The position numbers were made by a program, and so were the translations under genes. From Flavobacterium limi (GTDB lineage: Bacteria; Bacteroidota; Bacteroidia; Flavobacteriales; Flavobacteriaceae): a DNA stretch of 64,000 nt. The notes beneath the pieces were generated by a model that saw only the letters and a program-made list of their open reading frames with translations, did no database searches and was not told where the DNA came from. Below are positions 45,727 through 53,811 of the stretch, in pieces. Where the stretch lies: NCBI RefSeq assembly GCF_010645075.1, contig NZ_JAADZV010000007.1, positions 186,001 to 250,000 on the forward strand. The letters run 5' to 3'. Each line of letters opens with the position of its first letter. The first letter of the stretch is position 1.

Positions 45727-46761
45727 ATGGAATTAGACGAAAAAAAATATTTATATCTATTATTTCTCATCCCGATTGTGGTATGCGTTTTTCTTTTTAA
45801 TCTGTATTGGAAAAGAAAAAAACAGCGTGAATTTGGTGATTTGGAAATGGTAAAAAAATTAAGCCCCGAACGTTCTGTTTTTAAACCTGTTTTAAAATTA
45901 GTCCTGTTTCTTTTAGCATTAGCCTGTTTGGTTATAGGTTTGGTTAATCCAAAAATTGGGACTAAAATGGAAACTGTTAAACGTGAAGGAATTGATATTG
46001 TTTTTGCCGTTGACGTTTCAAAAAGTATGCTTGCCGAAGATGTGGCACCGAGCCGTTTAGAAAAAAGTAAACAATTGGTTTCTCAAATCATCAATAATTT
46101 AGGAAGTGACAGAATTGGAATTGTAGCCTATGCCGGAAGCGCATTTCCGGTTTTACCTATTACAACAGATTACAGTGTAGCCAAAATGTTTCTGCAAGGC
46201 ATGAATCCTGGTATGGTATCCTCTCAGGGAACTTCACTTGACGAAGCCATCAAATTATCATCAACTTATTTTGATGAGAAAAGTAAAACCAGCAAACTGT
46301 TAATACTAATTTCTGACGGTGAAGATCATTCAGAAGGGGCTGAAATTGCTGCTGAAGAAGCCAATAAAATTGGAATGAAAATCATTACCATTGGTATTGG
46401 AACAGAAAAAGGAGCCACGATTCCATTGAAAGAGAATGGCGTAGTCAGAAGCTATCAGCAGGATAATAACGGAGAAACAGTTATTACAAAACTAAATCAG
46501 GAAGGTTTAAAAGCAATTGCAAAAGCAACCAAAGGCGGATATGTTTATGGCGGAAGTACTAAAGAAGTGCTGGAATATGTAAAAAATGCTTTGAATAATA
46601 TTCAGAAAACTGAGTTTGAAGCTACGCAAATGGCCGAATTTCAGTCTCAATTTCAATGGTTTTTAGGATTTGCCTTCATACTGTTATTCCTGGATATCTT
46701 TCTGTTGGAAAGAAAAACAAACTGGATAAACGAGTTGAACTTATTTAACGAAAAGAAATAA
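45727..46761 (+). CDS. batB: BatB, membrane VWA-domain protein
   Basis: 344 residues, paralogue of BatA. N-terminal helix (YLYLLFLIPIVVCVFLFNLYW), second helix (LVLFLLALACLVIGLV), VWA domain with MIDAS residues FAVDVSKSMLAED, ITTDYS and ISDGEDHSEG, and a C-terminal helix (WFLGFAFILLFLDIFLL). BatA and BatB probably form a membrane pair driven by MoxR. The long repeat-filled spacer before it is unusual inside an operon, but strand, family and order argue that it belongs to the same unit. Confidence 0.93.
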   Translation: MELDEKKYLYLLFLIPIVVCVFLFNLYWKRKKQREFGDLEMVKKLSPERSVFKPVLKLVLFLLALACLVIGLVNPKIGTKMETVKREGIDIVFAVDVSKSMLAEDVAPSRLEKSKQLVSQIINNLGSDRIGIVAYAGSAFPVLPITTDYSVAKMFLQGMNPGMVSSQGTSLDEAIKLSSTYFDEKSKTSKLLILISDGEDHSEGAEIAAEEANKIGMKIITIGIGTEKGATIPLKENGVVRSYQQDNNGETVITKLNQEGLKAIAKATKGGYVYGGSTKEVLEYVKNALNNIQKTEFEATQMAEFQSQFQWFLGFAFILLFLDIFLLERKTNWINELNLFNEKK

Positions 46762-46800
46762 TTGTTCTGATAAATCCGGAGCAAAAAAATAAAATACAGA

Positions 46801-47568
46801 ATGAAAAATTTACTTCTTTATATTTTACTAACCTTTTCTTTGGCAGTTACTGCCCAGGAAAAAGATCAAACATTGCCAAAGGCCAATGAAGAATATAAAC
46901 AGAATAAATTTGTTGATGCAGAGGCAAATTACAGGATTTCTCAATCAAAATTCCCTAATAAGGCTACAGCTTCTTATAATTTAGGAAATACCATTTACAA
47001 ACAAAATCAGGTATCAGAAGCGAAATATGCTTATGCAAAAGCTATCAAAAACGCCAAAACCAGACCTGAAAAACATAAAGCTTTTCATAATTTAGGTAAC
47101 GTTTTTATGAAAGAGAAAGATTATACTCAGGCTGTTGAAGCTTATAAAAATGCTTTACGTAATGATCCTACAGATGATGAATCACGTTATAATTATGCTT
47201 TGGCTAAACAGAAATTAAAAGAAAACCCTCCTAAAAACGATAAAAAAGACAATAAGGATAAAAAGAACGACAAAAAAGACGATCAGAAAAAAGACGGAGA
47301 TAATAAAGATAAAAAAGACGGTAAGGACGATCAAAAGAAAGACGACAAGGGCGATAAGGACAAAAACAAAAAAGATGGTAAAAACGACCCAAAAAAAGAT
47401 GATCAATCTAACAATAAGGGAGAGCCAAAACCTATGCCCGGAGGCATTTCAAAAGATCGCGTTCAGAATTTATTAAATGCCGTTAATAATGAAGAAAAGA
47501 AAATCCAGGATAAAGTAAACGCCAAAAAAATAAAAGGAAATCCTAGAAAAACAGAAAAAGACTGGTAA
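46801..47568 (+). CDS. batC: BatC, exported TPR protein with Lys/Asp-rich linker
   Basis: 255 residues. Signal peptide (MKNLLLYILLTFSLAVTAQ), three TPR units (about 25-135; NLGNTIYKQNQVSEAKYAYAKAI and NLGNVFMKEKDYTQAVEAYKNAL are clear), then about 65 residues almost entirely Lys and Asp (140-205) and a C-terminal segment containing PMPGGISKDRVQNLLNAVNNEEKKIQ. The last part is conserved in BatC and likely mediates contact within the Bat complex. The linker is low-complexity DNA (47215-47420) and may vary in length between strains. Confidence 0.9.
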   Translation: MKNLLLYILLTFSLAVTAQEKDQTLPKANEEYKQNKFVDAEANYRISQSKFPNKATASYNLGNTIYKQNQVSEAKYAYAKAIKNAKTRPEKHKAFHNLGNVFMKEKDYTQAVEAYKNALRNDPTDDESRYNYALAKQKLKENPPKNDKKDNKDKKNDKKDDQKKDGDNKDKKDGKDDQKKDDKGDKDKNKKDGKNDPKKDDQSNNKGEPKPMPGGISKDRVQNLLNAVNNEEKKIQDKVNAKKIKGNPRKTEKDW

Positions 47569-47646
47569 AATAAGTTTATCGTTTATGGGTTCAATTCGCC
47601 ATATAAAAAGATTAAACAGTTAATCAAAACAACTACTAAACAAGTA

Positions 47647-49401
47647 ATGAAAAGATATTTAATTCTATTACTATTCACTTTTCAGGGACTTATGGCTCAG
47701 GTTCAGTTTGAAGCCAGAGTAAGCAAGAACACACTTGGAGTTAACGAAAGACTTCGTATTGACTTTATGATGAATGTTGATGGGGATAATTTTGAACAGC
47801 CTTCTTTTGACGGTTTCAGAATTGTAGCCGGACCAAGTCAGCAAATAAGTCAGTCATGGGTTAACGGACGAAGCTCATTTCAAAAAATATATTCCTACTA
47901 TTTGCTGCCTATACAAAAAGGGACTTTCACCATAAAACAGGCTTCAATTGAATACAATGGACAGGTTTATAAAACATCTCCTGTCAAAATAACCGTTACT
48001 AATGCCGTAGCTCAGGAAAGAGATCCTAATTCGCAGCAACAGCACCAGCATCAGGGAGGCGGAAATGAGATTCTGAATCTGGTTGCAGAAATTTCCAAAA
48101 CAAACCCTTATATAAATCAGCCTATTACGGTTGTTTACAAATTGTATTTTTATGGCATTAATGTAACAGGATTTAAAGAGCTTGCAAAACCGAAATACAA
48201 AGACTTCTGGAACCAGAACATTGATATTAAACAACTGCAGATTGAAGAAGGAATGTATAAAGGGGAACATTGTTACTTTGTTGTTCTTAAAAAAACGATT
48301 TTATACCCTCAAAAATCAGGCAACCTTACTATTGAACCACTTTCTTTAGACATAGGTATTCAGGTACCAAGAGGCCGTAATATGTTTGGTCAGATCGTTT
48401 TTGATGACGGAAACAAAACCGTTTCAGCAGGTGCCAAGACCATTAATGTAAGAGCGCTTCCTGAAGCAAATAAGCCTATTGGATTTACAGGAGCTGTTGG
48501 TAAATTTGATTTTAAAGTAACTCCTTCAAAAACAACCTTAAAAAGCGGAGAAAGCCTTGATTTGATTGTTAGTGCAGCCGGTACGGGAAACATGAAATTG
48601 TTTACATTGCCAAAACCTGTAGTGCCAAATGCATTAGAAATGTATGATCCTGTTCATGATGAAAAAGTAAGTACATCACTCGTGGGAATGTCAGGAAAAA
48701 TTTCGGACAAGTATACCATCATACCTCAATTTAAAGGAAAGTATGCTATCAAACCAATGGAATTCTCTTATTTCGATTTGAATTCCGGAAGCTATAAAAC
48801 CATAACTTCCCCTGAAATCATGATTGATGTTTTAGACGGACCAGTCCAGGCTGAAACAGCCGCATCCAATACATCGAAAAATGTGATTACAAAATCAGAG
48901 CAATTTAAATATATCAAACCAAAAACTGTTTTAATTTCAACTGCAAAAGATGATTTTTATGGGTCTGATTTATATTATGGCTTATTGTTATTCCCTTTTG
49001 TGATTTTACCGATTATTATAATTGCCAAGAAGAAAAAAGAAGCAATTGACAGCGATGTAACGGGCAACCGAATTAAAATGAACAATAAACTGGCAAAGAA
49101 ATATTTGTCTGAAGCTAAAAAACAGCTTAACAATAAAGAGCCATTTTATATTGCCCTTGAAAAAGCCATGCACAATTTCCTGAAAGCTAAATTGCATATT
49201 GAAACTTCAGAAATGAGCAAAGACAATATCCGTGAACTGCTATCTTCAAGAAATGCAAATCCGGAAACTGTTCAGAGTTTTATTCATTTGACCGAGAACT
49301 GTGAGTTTGCGAGATATGCACCGGCATCCAGCGCATCTATTCAACAGGATTATGACAAAGCTGTTTTGATTATATCAGAATTAGAAAAACAAATTGTTTA
49401 G
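47647..49401 (+). CDS. batD: BatD-family protein
   Basis: 584 residues. Signal peptide MKRYLILLLFTFQGLMAQ, repeated beta-sandwich domains (the first with VQFEARVSKNTLGVNERLRIDF and SYYLLPIQKGTFTIKQASIEYNG; the next near PYINQPITVVYKLYF; a third near KFDFKVTPSKTTLKSGESLDL), a membrane helix (about 438-457, YYGLLLFPFVILPIIIIAKKK) and a cytosolic helical C-terminal part. This is the oxygen-tolerance/BatD layout. It lies between batC and batE and is predicted to present its beta domains to the periplasm. Confidence 0.93.
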   Translation: MKRYLILLLFTFQGLMAQVQFEARVSKNTLGVNERLRIDFMMNVDGDNFEQPSFDGFRIVAGPSQQISQSWVNGRSSFQKIYSYYLLPIQKGTFTIKQASIEYNGQVYKTSPVKITVTNAVAQERDPNSQQQHQHQGGGNEILNLVAEISKTNPYINQPITVVYKLYFYGINVTGFKELAKPKYKDFWNQNIDIKQLQIEEGMYKGEHCYFVVLKKTILYPQKSGNLTIEPLSLDIGIQVPRGRNMFGQIVFDDGNKTVSAGAKTINVRALPEANKPIGFTGAVGKFDFKVTPSKTTLKSGESLDLIVSAAGTGNMKLFTLPKPVVPNALEMYDPVHDEKVSTSLVGMSGKISDKYTIIPQFKGKYAIKPMEFSYFDLNSGSYKTITSPEIMIDVLDGPVQAETAASNTSKNVITKSEQFKYIKPKTVLISTAKDDFYGSDLYYGLLLFPFVILPIIIIAKKKKEAIDSDVTGNRIKMNNKLAKKYLSEAKKQLNNKEPFYIALEKAMHNFLKAKLHIETSEMSKDNIRELLSSRNANPETVQSFIHLTENCEFARYAPASSASIQQDYDKAVLIISELEKQIV

Positions 49402-49483
49402 TTTTTAGTCACAACGTTCGCTAATAAATTGATTCACTTTTGGTTAAATTAAGTTCGCAAAGTTGAAATATTACAAATAGAAA

Positions 49484-50230
49484 ATGAAAAACATACTATA
49501 TCTTTTTTTATTAATCTCGCAGGTTTTCTTTGCTCAGGGCAGCTTTGAAAAGGGAAATGCCTTATATCAAAAAGGACAATATCAGCAGGCAGCCCAAACT
49601 TATGAAAGCATCATTAAGGAAGAGAAACAACACTCCGCGGAGTTGTATTTTAACTTAGGAAATTGTTATTATAAACTTAATAAAGTGGCACTCTCCATTT
49701 ATAATTATGAAAAAGCACTGGTTTTAAAACCACATGATGCCGAAACTTTGAACAACCTAAAGTTTGCCAAAAAACTAACCATTGACGAAATTAAAGAAGT
49801 TCCAAAGGTTGGTTTTGCAAAACTCATTCAGAATTTTACCGGTATTTTCAATTATAATAACTGGGCCTGGATTTCGGTGGGAATTGCATTCGCTTTTTTA
49901 ATGAGTTTTATTGGATATTATTTTTCACAGCTTACACTTTCAAAAAGAATTTATTTTATAGGAATGTTTGTTTTATTGTTTGCTTTAGTGTTAAGTGTAT
50001 CTGCAGGAATAACTGAAAAAGACCACTATAATAATGATCGCCCTGCAATAGTTTTTGCCGAAATGACAGAAGTGCGAAGCGAACCTCAAAAAGCAGGATC
50101 AAGTATTTTCTTACTACATGAAGGAGCTAAAGTGTATGTAAAAGAAGCTCTGGAAAACTGGAAAAAAATCGAATTAACAGATGGTACAGAAGGCTGGATT
50201 GATGCTGCTGCTATTAAGGAAGTTAAGTAA
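49484..50230 (+). CDS. batE: BatE, TPR plus SH3-like membrane protein
   Basis: 248 residues. Signal peptide (MKNILYLFLLISQVFFAQ), two TPR units (FEKGNALYQKGQYQQAAQTYE; YFNLGNCYYKLNKVALSIYNYEKAL), two membrane helices (about 125-145 and 155-172) and a C-terminal bacterial SH3 domain (EVRSEPQKAGSSIFLLHEGAKV ... DGTEGWIDAAAIKEVK). It closes the Bat cluster; a strong terminator follows 15 nt after the stop. Confidence 0.92.
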   Translation: MKNILYLFLLISQVFFAQGSFEKGNALYQKGQYQQAAQTYESIIKEEKQHSAELYFNLGNCYYKLNKVALSIYNYEKALVLKPHDAETLNNLKFAKKLTIDEIKEVPKVGFAKLIQNFTGIFNYNNWAWISVGIAFAFLMSFIGYYFSQLTLSKRIYFIGMFVLLFALVLSVSAGITEKDHYNNDRPAIVFAEMTEVRSEPQKAGSSIFLLHEGAKVYVKEALENWKKIELTDGTEGWIDAAAIKEVK

Positions 50231-50245
50231 TAAAATTATCTTTAT

Positions 50246-50285
50246 AAAAAAAGACCGTTTCTGATCTAGAAATGGTCTTTTTTTA
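50246..50285. terminator. Bidirectional terminator between batE and gpsA
   Basis: AAAAAAGACC and GGTCTTTTTT form the outer stem, TTTCT/AGAAA the inner stem with a GATC loop; A-run on the left and T-run on the right serve both converging genes. Confidence 0.9.
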
Positions 50286-50299
50286 TGTGATTACATAAT

Positions 50300-51295
50300 T
50301 TAATCTAAAGATTCTGTTAGCTTTTTAAAAACAGTTTTAGCATTTTTACCATCATACAATACAGCATAAACCGCATCAATAATAGGTGTTTTTGCTCCAT
50401 AACCCTGATTTAATTTATAAGCACTTTTCGTAGCATAATAACCTTCAGCAACCATACTCATTTCCATCATGGCACTTTTTACGGTGTAGCCTTTTCCAAT
50501 CATGTTTCCGAACATTCTGTTTCTTGAAAATACCGAATATCCTGTTACTAATAAATCTCCTAAATAAGCAGAGTCATTAATATTTCTTTTCATTCTGTGG
50601 ACTTTCTTGATAAATTTACGCATCTCACGAATTGCATTACTCATCAATACAGACTGAAAATTATCACCATAACCCAAACCATGAGCAATTCCGGCTGCAA
50701 TTGCATAAATATTTTTCAACATTGCCGCATACTCAGTTCCGATGATATCGTCTGAAATTTTAGCCTTTATATAATTACTGGATAAAGATTTTGCAACCGT
50801 ACAGGCTTTCTCAGGATCACCACAGGCAATCGTTAAGTATGAAAGTCGTTCTAAAGCCACTTCCTCAGCATGACAAGGCCCTGTAATAACGCCAATATTG
50901 TAGTATGGAATATCGTATTGAATGTGAAAATGCTCCCCAACGATTAAGCTTGTTTCAGGAACAATTCCTTTAATAGCCGAAAAGATAATTTTATTTTCCA
51001 GAGAAACGGTTAACTGCTCTAATTCAGCACTTAAAAAAGCAGAAGGAATAGCAAAAATCAAGTAATCTGCATATTCAATTGCTTCATTTATATTGTTGGT
51101 TAACTTAAGTTTATTGGTATCAAACTCAACTGAACTTAAATAATTTGGATTATGTTTGTATTTTAAAAGGTGTTCTATCGCAGCATCATTTCGCATATAC
51201 CACGAAATTTCAGAAAGATTAACACATAACATTTTTGCAATAGCTGTTGCCCAGCTCCCTCCTCCAATTACTGCAAATTTTAAATTTTCACTCAT
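50300..51295 (-). CDS. gpsA: NAD(P)H glycerol-3-phosphate dehydrogenase
   Basis: 331 residues, usual GpsA length. The Rossmann motif is VIGGGSWATAIAKML, then FAIPSAFL, the active-site region SAIKGIVPE, GPCHAEEVAL and the catalytic lysine region EYAAMLKNIYAIAAGIAHGLGYGDN, followed by substrate-binding RNRMFGNMIGKGYTV. It reduces dihydroxyacetone phosphate to sn-glycerol 3-phosphate for phospholipid synthesis in the cytosol. A consensus promoter (51314-51345) lies directly upstream, so it is probably monocistronic. Confidence 0.95.
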   Translation of the reverse strand: MSENLKFAVIGGGSWATAIAKMLCVNLSEISWYMRNDAAIEHLLKYKHNPNYLSSVEFDTNKLKLTNNINEAIEYADYLIFAIPSAFLSAELEQLTVSLENKIIFSAIKGIVPETSLIVGEHFHIQYDIPYYNIGVITGPCHAEEVALERLSYLTIACGDPEKACTVAKSLSSNYIKAKISDDIIGTEYAAMLKNIYAIAAGIAHGLGYGDNFQSVLMSNAIREMRKFIKKVHRMKRNINDSAYLGDLLVTGYSVFSRNRMFGNMIGKGYTVKSAMMEMSMVAEGYYATKSAYKLNQGYGAKTPIIDAVYAVLYDGKNAKTVFKKLTESLD

Positions 51296-51313
51296 TATTC
51301 AAATAATTTAAAG

Positions 51314-51345
51314 CAAAAGTACTTAATAATGCAGTAATATCACAA
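51314..51345 (-). promoter_or_regulatory. Consensus promoter of gpsA
   Basis: On the minus strand TTG (51343-51345), 21-bp spacer and TACTTTTG (51314-51321) match TTG-N17-23-TAnnTTTG; 18 bp before the ATG. Confidence 0.7.
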
Positions 51346-51481
51346 AATGTAATTTAAGAATTTCAAAAACACACTTTAAACCATGCTTTTAGAAAACTTA
51401 AAAAAATAAAAAAATATTTTTTCTTTACACAATAAAAAAACAAACCCCTGCGTTGTAAACTATTATAAATTAGATTTTTAA

Positions 51482-51529
51482 ATGAATTTAGTAAGACTTG
51501 AGTTAGTTAGTTTTGTTTTAGTATTTTAA
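51482..51529 (+). other. Candidate 15-codon peptide ORF ahead of a terminator
   Basis: Plus-strand ATG to TAA encoding MNLVRLELVSFVLVF, with the stop codon touching the stem of the terminator at 51528. No consensus promoter is evident (a TTG 15 bp before TAGATTTT is the best match), so expression is unproven; it may be chance. Confidence 0.25.
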
Positions 51530-51564
51530 AAAGGCGTTCCTAAAAATTTTAAGAACGCCTTTTT
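51528..51564. terminator. Strong bidirectional terminator
   Basis: AAAAAGGCGTTC and GAACGCCTTTTT form a perfect 12-bp stem around a 13-nt loop with T-runs in both directions. On the minus strand it ends the alcohol dehydrogenase transcript; on the plus strand it would end a transcript with no annotated gene. Confidence 0.9.
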
Positions 51565-51571
51565 TTGTTGT

Positions 51572-51632
51572 AAAATTCCAATATTTAAATTACAAATGCC
51601 AATTTTAGCATATTGTTGGAATTTGGAATTTT
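51572..51632. repeat. GGAATTT-family inverted repeat, copy C
   Basis: AAAATTCCAA (51572-51581) faces TTGGAATTTGGAATTTT (51616-51632). The 17-mer is identical to 19766-19782. Confidence 0.85.
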
Positions 51633-51652
51633 AAAACTTGGGATTTATTTTT

Positions 51653-52810
51653 TTAATAACTAAGCTCCACAATAGATTTTACCTTATCTAAAGTCACCAG
51701 TTGCTTTTCTCCTAATCCTTTCCAGCCTCTTTCATCAAAACGATTTACAATAAAATCAGCTGTTTTATCGTAATCATTTGTGTATTGCGAAAGTTTAGTA
51801 TCCATTCCCATAGTGTGGAAAAACTCTACGGTTTTATTTATAGCTTCTTTGGCAACTTCATCGTCTGAACCTGTTAAGTTAAAGATTCTTCTTCCATATT
51901 GCGCTAATTTTCCCTTTTTGGTTTCAAACATTACTTTATATAAACTAGGACCAATAATTGCCAACGTCCTCGCATGATCAATTCCGTATAAAGCGGTTAA
52001 TTCATGACCAATCATGTGAGTTGCCCAATCACTTGGAACACCTTTTTGAATTAATCCGTTTAAAGCCATCGTACAGCTCCACATAAAATTCGAAGCCAAA
52101 GCATAATCAGTTGGATTTTCTACAACTCCCGGACCAATTTCAATTAATGTCTGCAGAATTGCCTCAGCAATTCTGTCCTGCAAAAAACCTTCATGCGGAT
52201 ACGTCAGATATTGTTCCATTACGTGCGTGTAGGCATCTACAACACCATTCTGAATTTGTCTTTTTGGTAAAGATTCAATTACAGTCGGATCACAGATAGA
52301 GAATTTCGGAAACATCGCACTACCGCCAAAAGCCAGTTTTTCCTGAGTTGATTTAATCGTAACAACAGAACCGGAATTCATTTCACTTCCTGTTGCCGGC
52401 AAAGTCAAAATGGTTCCAAAAGGCATTGCATTTTCTTTAATCAACAAGCGTTTTTGTAAAATATCAATCGGATTTCCATCAAAATTTACTGCAGCCGAAA
52501 TAAATTTTACCCCATCAATAACAGATCCACCGCCAACAGCCAGAATAAAATCAATTTTTTCAGCTTTTATTACTTCTACGGCTTTCATTAAAGTTTCAAA
52601 ATGCGGATTTGGTTCGATTCCGCCAAATTCTACGATTTCAAAACCTTTCAAATTTTGGATTACCTGATCGTAAATTCCGTTTTTAAAAATACTTCCGCCA
52701 CCATACGCCAATAATATTTTAGCGTTTTTTGGAACTAAAGCAGAAAGTTTTTCTATTTGTCCTTTTCCGAAAATTAAATTTGTCGGATTGTATAATTCAA
52801 AGTTTAGCAT
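51653..52810 (-). CDS. Iron-containing alcohol dehydrogenase (YqhD/Bdh-like)
   Basis: 385 residues, group III Fe-ADH. The nucleotide-binding part has AYGGGSIFKNG and ILAVGGGSVIDGVKFI, and LPATGSEMNSGSVVT. Metal ligands are Asp and His in VDAYTHVMEQYLTYP and His in IGHELTALYGIDHARTLAI. The GGGS pattern and length fit the NADPH-type aldehyde reductases/butanol dehydrogenases such as YqhD. Cytosolic. It shares strand with the exported DJ-1 protein upstream, separated by a 152-bp repeat spacer, which suggests a shared stress or aldehyde-related role without proving it. Confidence 0.93.
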   Translation of the reverse strand: MLNFELYNPTNLIFGKGQIEKLSALVPKNAKILLAYGGGSIFKNGIYDQVIQNLKGFEIVEFGGIEPNPHFETLMKAVEVIKAEKIDFILAVGGGSVIDGVKFISAAVNFDGNPIDILQKRLLIKENAMPFGTILTLPATGSEMNSGSVVTIKSTQEKLAFGGSAMFPKFSICDPTVIESLPKRQIQNGVVDAYTHVMEQYLTYPHEGFLQDRIAEAILQTLIEIGPGVVENPTDYALASNFMWSCTMALNGLIQKGVPSDWATHMIGHELTALYGIDHARTLAIIGPSLYKVMFETKKGKLAQYGRRIFNLTGSDDEVAKEAINKTVEFFHTMGMDTKLSQYTNDYDKTADFIVNRFDERGWKGLGEKQLVTLDKVKSIVELSY

Positions 52811-52828
52811 TTTCTTTTTAAGTTTTTA

Positions 52829-52960
52829 AGGTGCTAAGTTTCTAACTGACTAAGCTTTTTCAACTTAGAATCTCAGAAACTCAGTTTCTTTATTATTTTT
52901 TTTAAGCTGTATTCCAAAGTTTAAGCCTAGTAGCTTAGCAACTCAGAACCTTAGCAGCTT
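52829..52960. repeat. CTAAG/CTCAG-word spacer with 16-bp inverted ends
   Basis: AAGGTGCTAAGTTTCT (52829-52844) and AGAACCTTAGCAGCTT (52945-52960) are inverted repeats (14 of 16). Between them CTAAG, CTTAG and CTCAG words recur at least eight times. Confidence 0.75.
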
Positions 52961-52962
52961 TA

Positions 52963-53724
52963 TTATTTTAACTCCTGTAATAACTTACCCGCTACTAATT
53001 TAGATGAAGCCGGATTTTGACCTGTAATCAAAAGTCCGTCAGCAACTGCATAAGGCTTCCAGTTTGGTCCTTTAGAAAAAATTCCTCCGTTTGATGACAA
53101 AACATCTTCCAGTAAAAACGGAACTACTTTTGTCAAACCAACAGCTTCTTCTTCTTCATTAGTGAAACCAGTTACCTTTTTCCCTTTTACTAAATATTCT
53201 CCTTTTACTTTTACGTTTTTCAAAACTGCCGGAGCATGGCATACAAAAGCTACTGGTTTGTTATTGGTGTAAAAAGATTCGATCAGGGCAATCGAACTTT
53301 TATCTTCTACCAAGTCCCAAAGCGGACCGTGACCGCCCGGATAAAATACTGCATCGTAATCTTTCTGATTGATAGTTGAAAGTTTATGGGTATTTTTTAA
53401 TTTTTCCTGTAAAACTTTATCTGCATCAAAGCGTTTTGTGTCTTCAGTTGCAGATGCCGGATCAGCACTTTTTGGATCAATTGGCGGTTGTCCTCCCAAC
53501 GGAGAAGCAATGATAATTTCTACTCCCTGATCTAACAATTCATAATAAGGTGCAGCAAATTCTTCAGACCAGAATCCGGTTTTTTCTCCTGTGTTGCCCA
53601 GTTTGTCATTGCTGGTTACAACAAATAATACTTTTTTCATGCCTTTTTTATTTGATTTTTGAGCCATTGCCGAAATACCGACAACAGAGAATGCGATTAG
53701 CGCAAGTACTCCTATTTTCTTCAT
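52963..53724 (-). CDS. Exported DJ-1/PfpI-family protein
   Basis: 253 residues. A signal peptide (MKKIGVLALIAFSVVGISAMAQ) precedes a DJ-1/PfpI domain: VLFVVTSNDKL, Glu in PYYELLDQGVEIIIASPLGG, the flexible YDAVFYPGGHGPLWDL and the nucleophile elbow VAFVCHAPAVL with its Cys. The Hsp31-like subgroup acts as chaperone or glyoxalase III/deglycase. Export to the periplasm is unusual for these normally cytosolic proteins. It is divergent from a LysR regulator that probably controls it; -7 box TAAATTTG at 53742-53749. Confidence 0.9.
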   Translation of the reverse strand: MKKIGVLALIAFSVVGISAMAQKSNKKGMKKVLFVVTSNDKLGNTGEKTGFWSEEFAAPYYELLDQGVEIIIASPLGGQPPIDPKSADPASATEDTKRFDADKVLQEKLKNTHKLSTINQKDYDAVFYPGGHGPLWDLVEDKSSIALIESFYTNNKPVAFVCHAPAVLKNVKVKGEYLVKGKKVTGFTNEEEEAVGLTKVVPFLLEDVLSSNGGIFSKGPNWKPYAVADGLLITGQNPASSKLVAGKLLQELK

Positions 53725-53741
53725 AATTTTAAAATTTAATA

Positions 53742-53791
53742 CAAATTTACGATTAAAGTGATATCAGTAAAAATAAAATAAACTATGTTTG
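53742..53791. promoter_or_regulatory. Divergent promoters with central palindrome
   Basis: Minus-strand TAAATTTG (53742-53749) for the DJ-1 gene and plus-strand TATGTTTG (53784-53791) for the LysR gene face away from each other; the palindrome TGATATCA (53759-53766) lies between them and could be the regulator's site. Confidence 0.5.
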
Positions 53792-53811
53792 TCATAAGTA
53801 AATTTATAGCT

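Larger units (their letters stand above)
51296..51652. other. Gene-free spacer of 357 bp between gpsA and the alcohol dehydrogenase gene
   Basis: From left to right: gpsA promoter (51314-51345), AT-rich sequence with no gene, a 15-codon ORF on the plus strand (51482-51529), a strong hairpin terminator (51528-51564) and a GGAATTT-family repeat (51572-51632). Confidence 0.75.

Noticed and set aside
47215..47406. Minus-strand hydrophobic ORF inside batC
   Set aside because: Antisense shadow of the Lys/Asp-rich linker; Phe/Ile/Val composition results directly from AAA/GAC codons.
40867..50230. Bat/MoxR cluster as a new system
   Set aside because: Gene order and domains match the known Bacteroidota Bat (aerotolerance) operon, so only its repeat spacers were reported.
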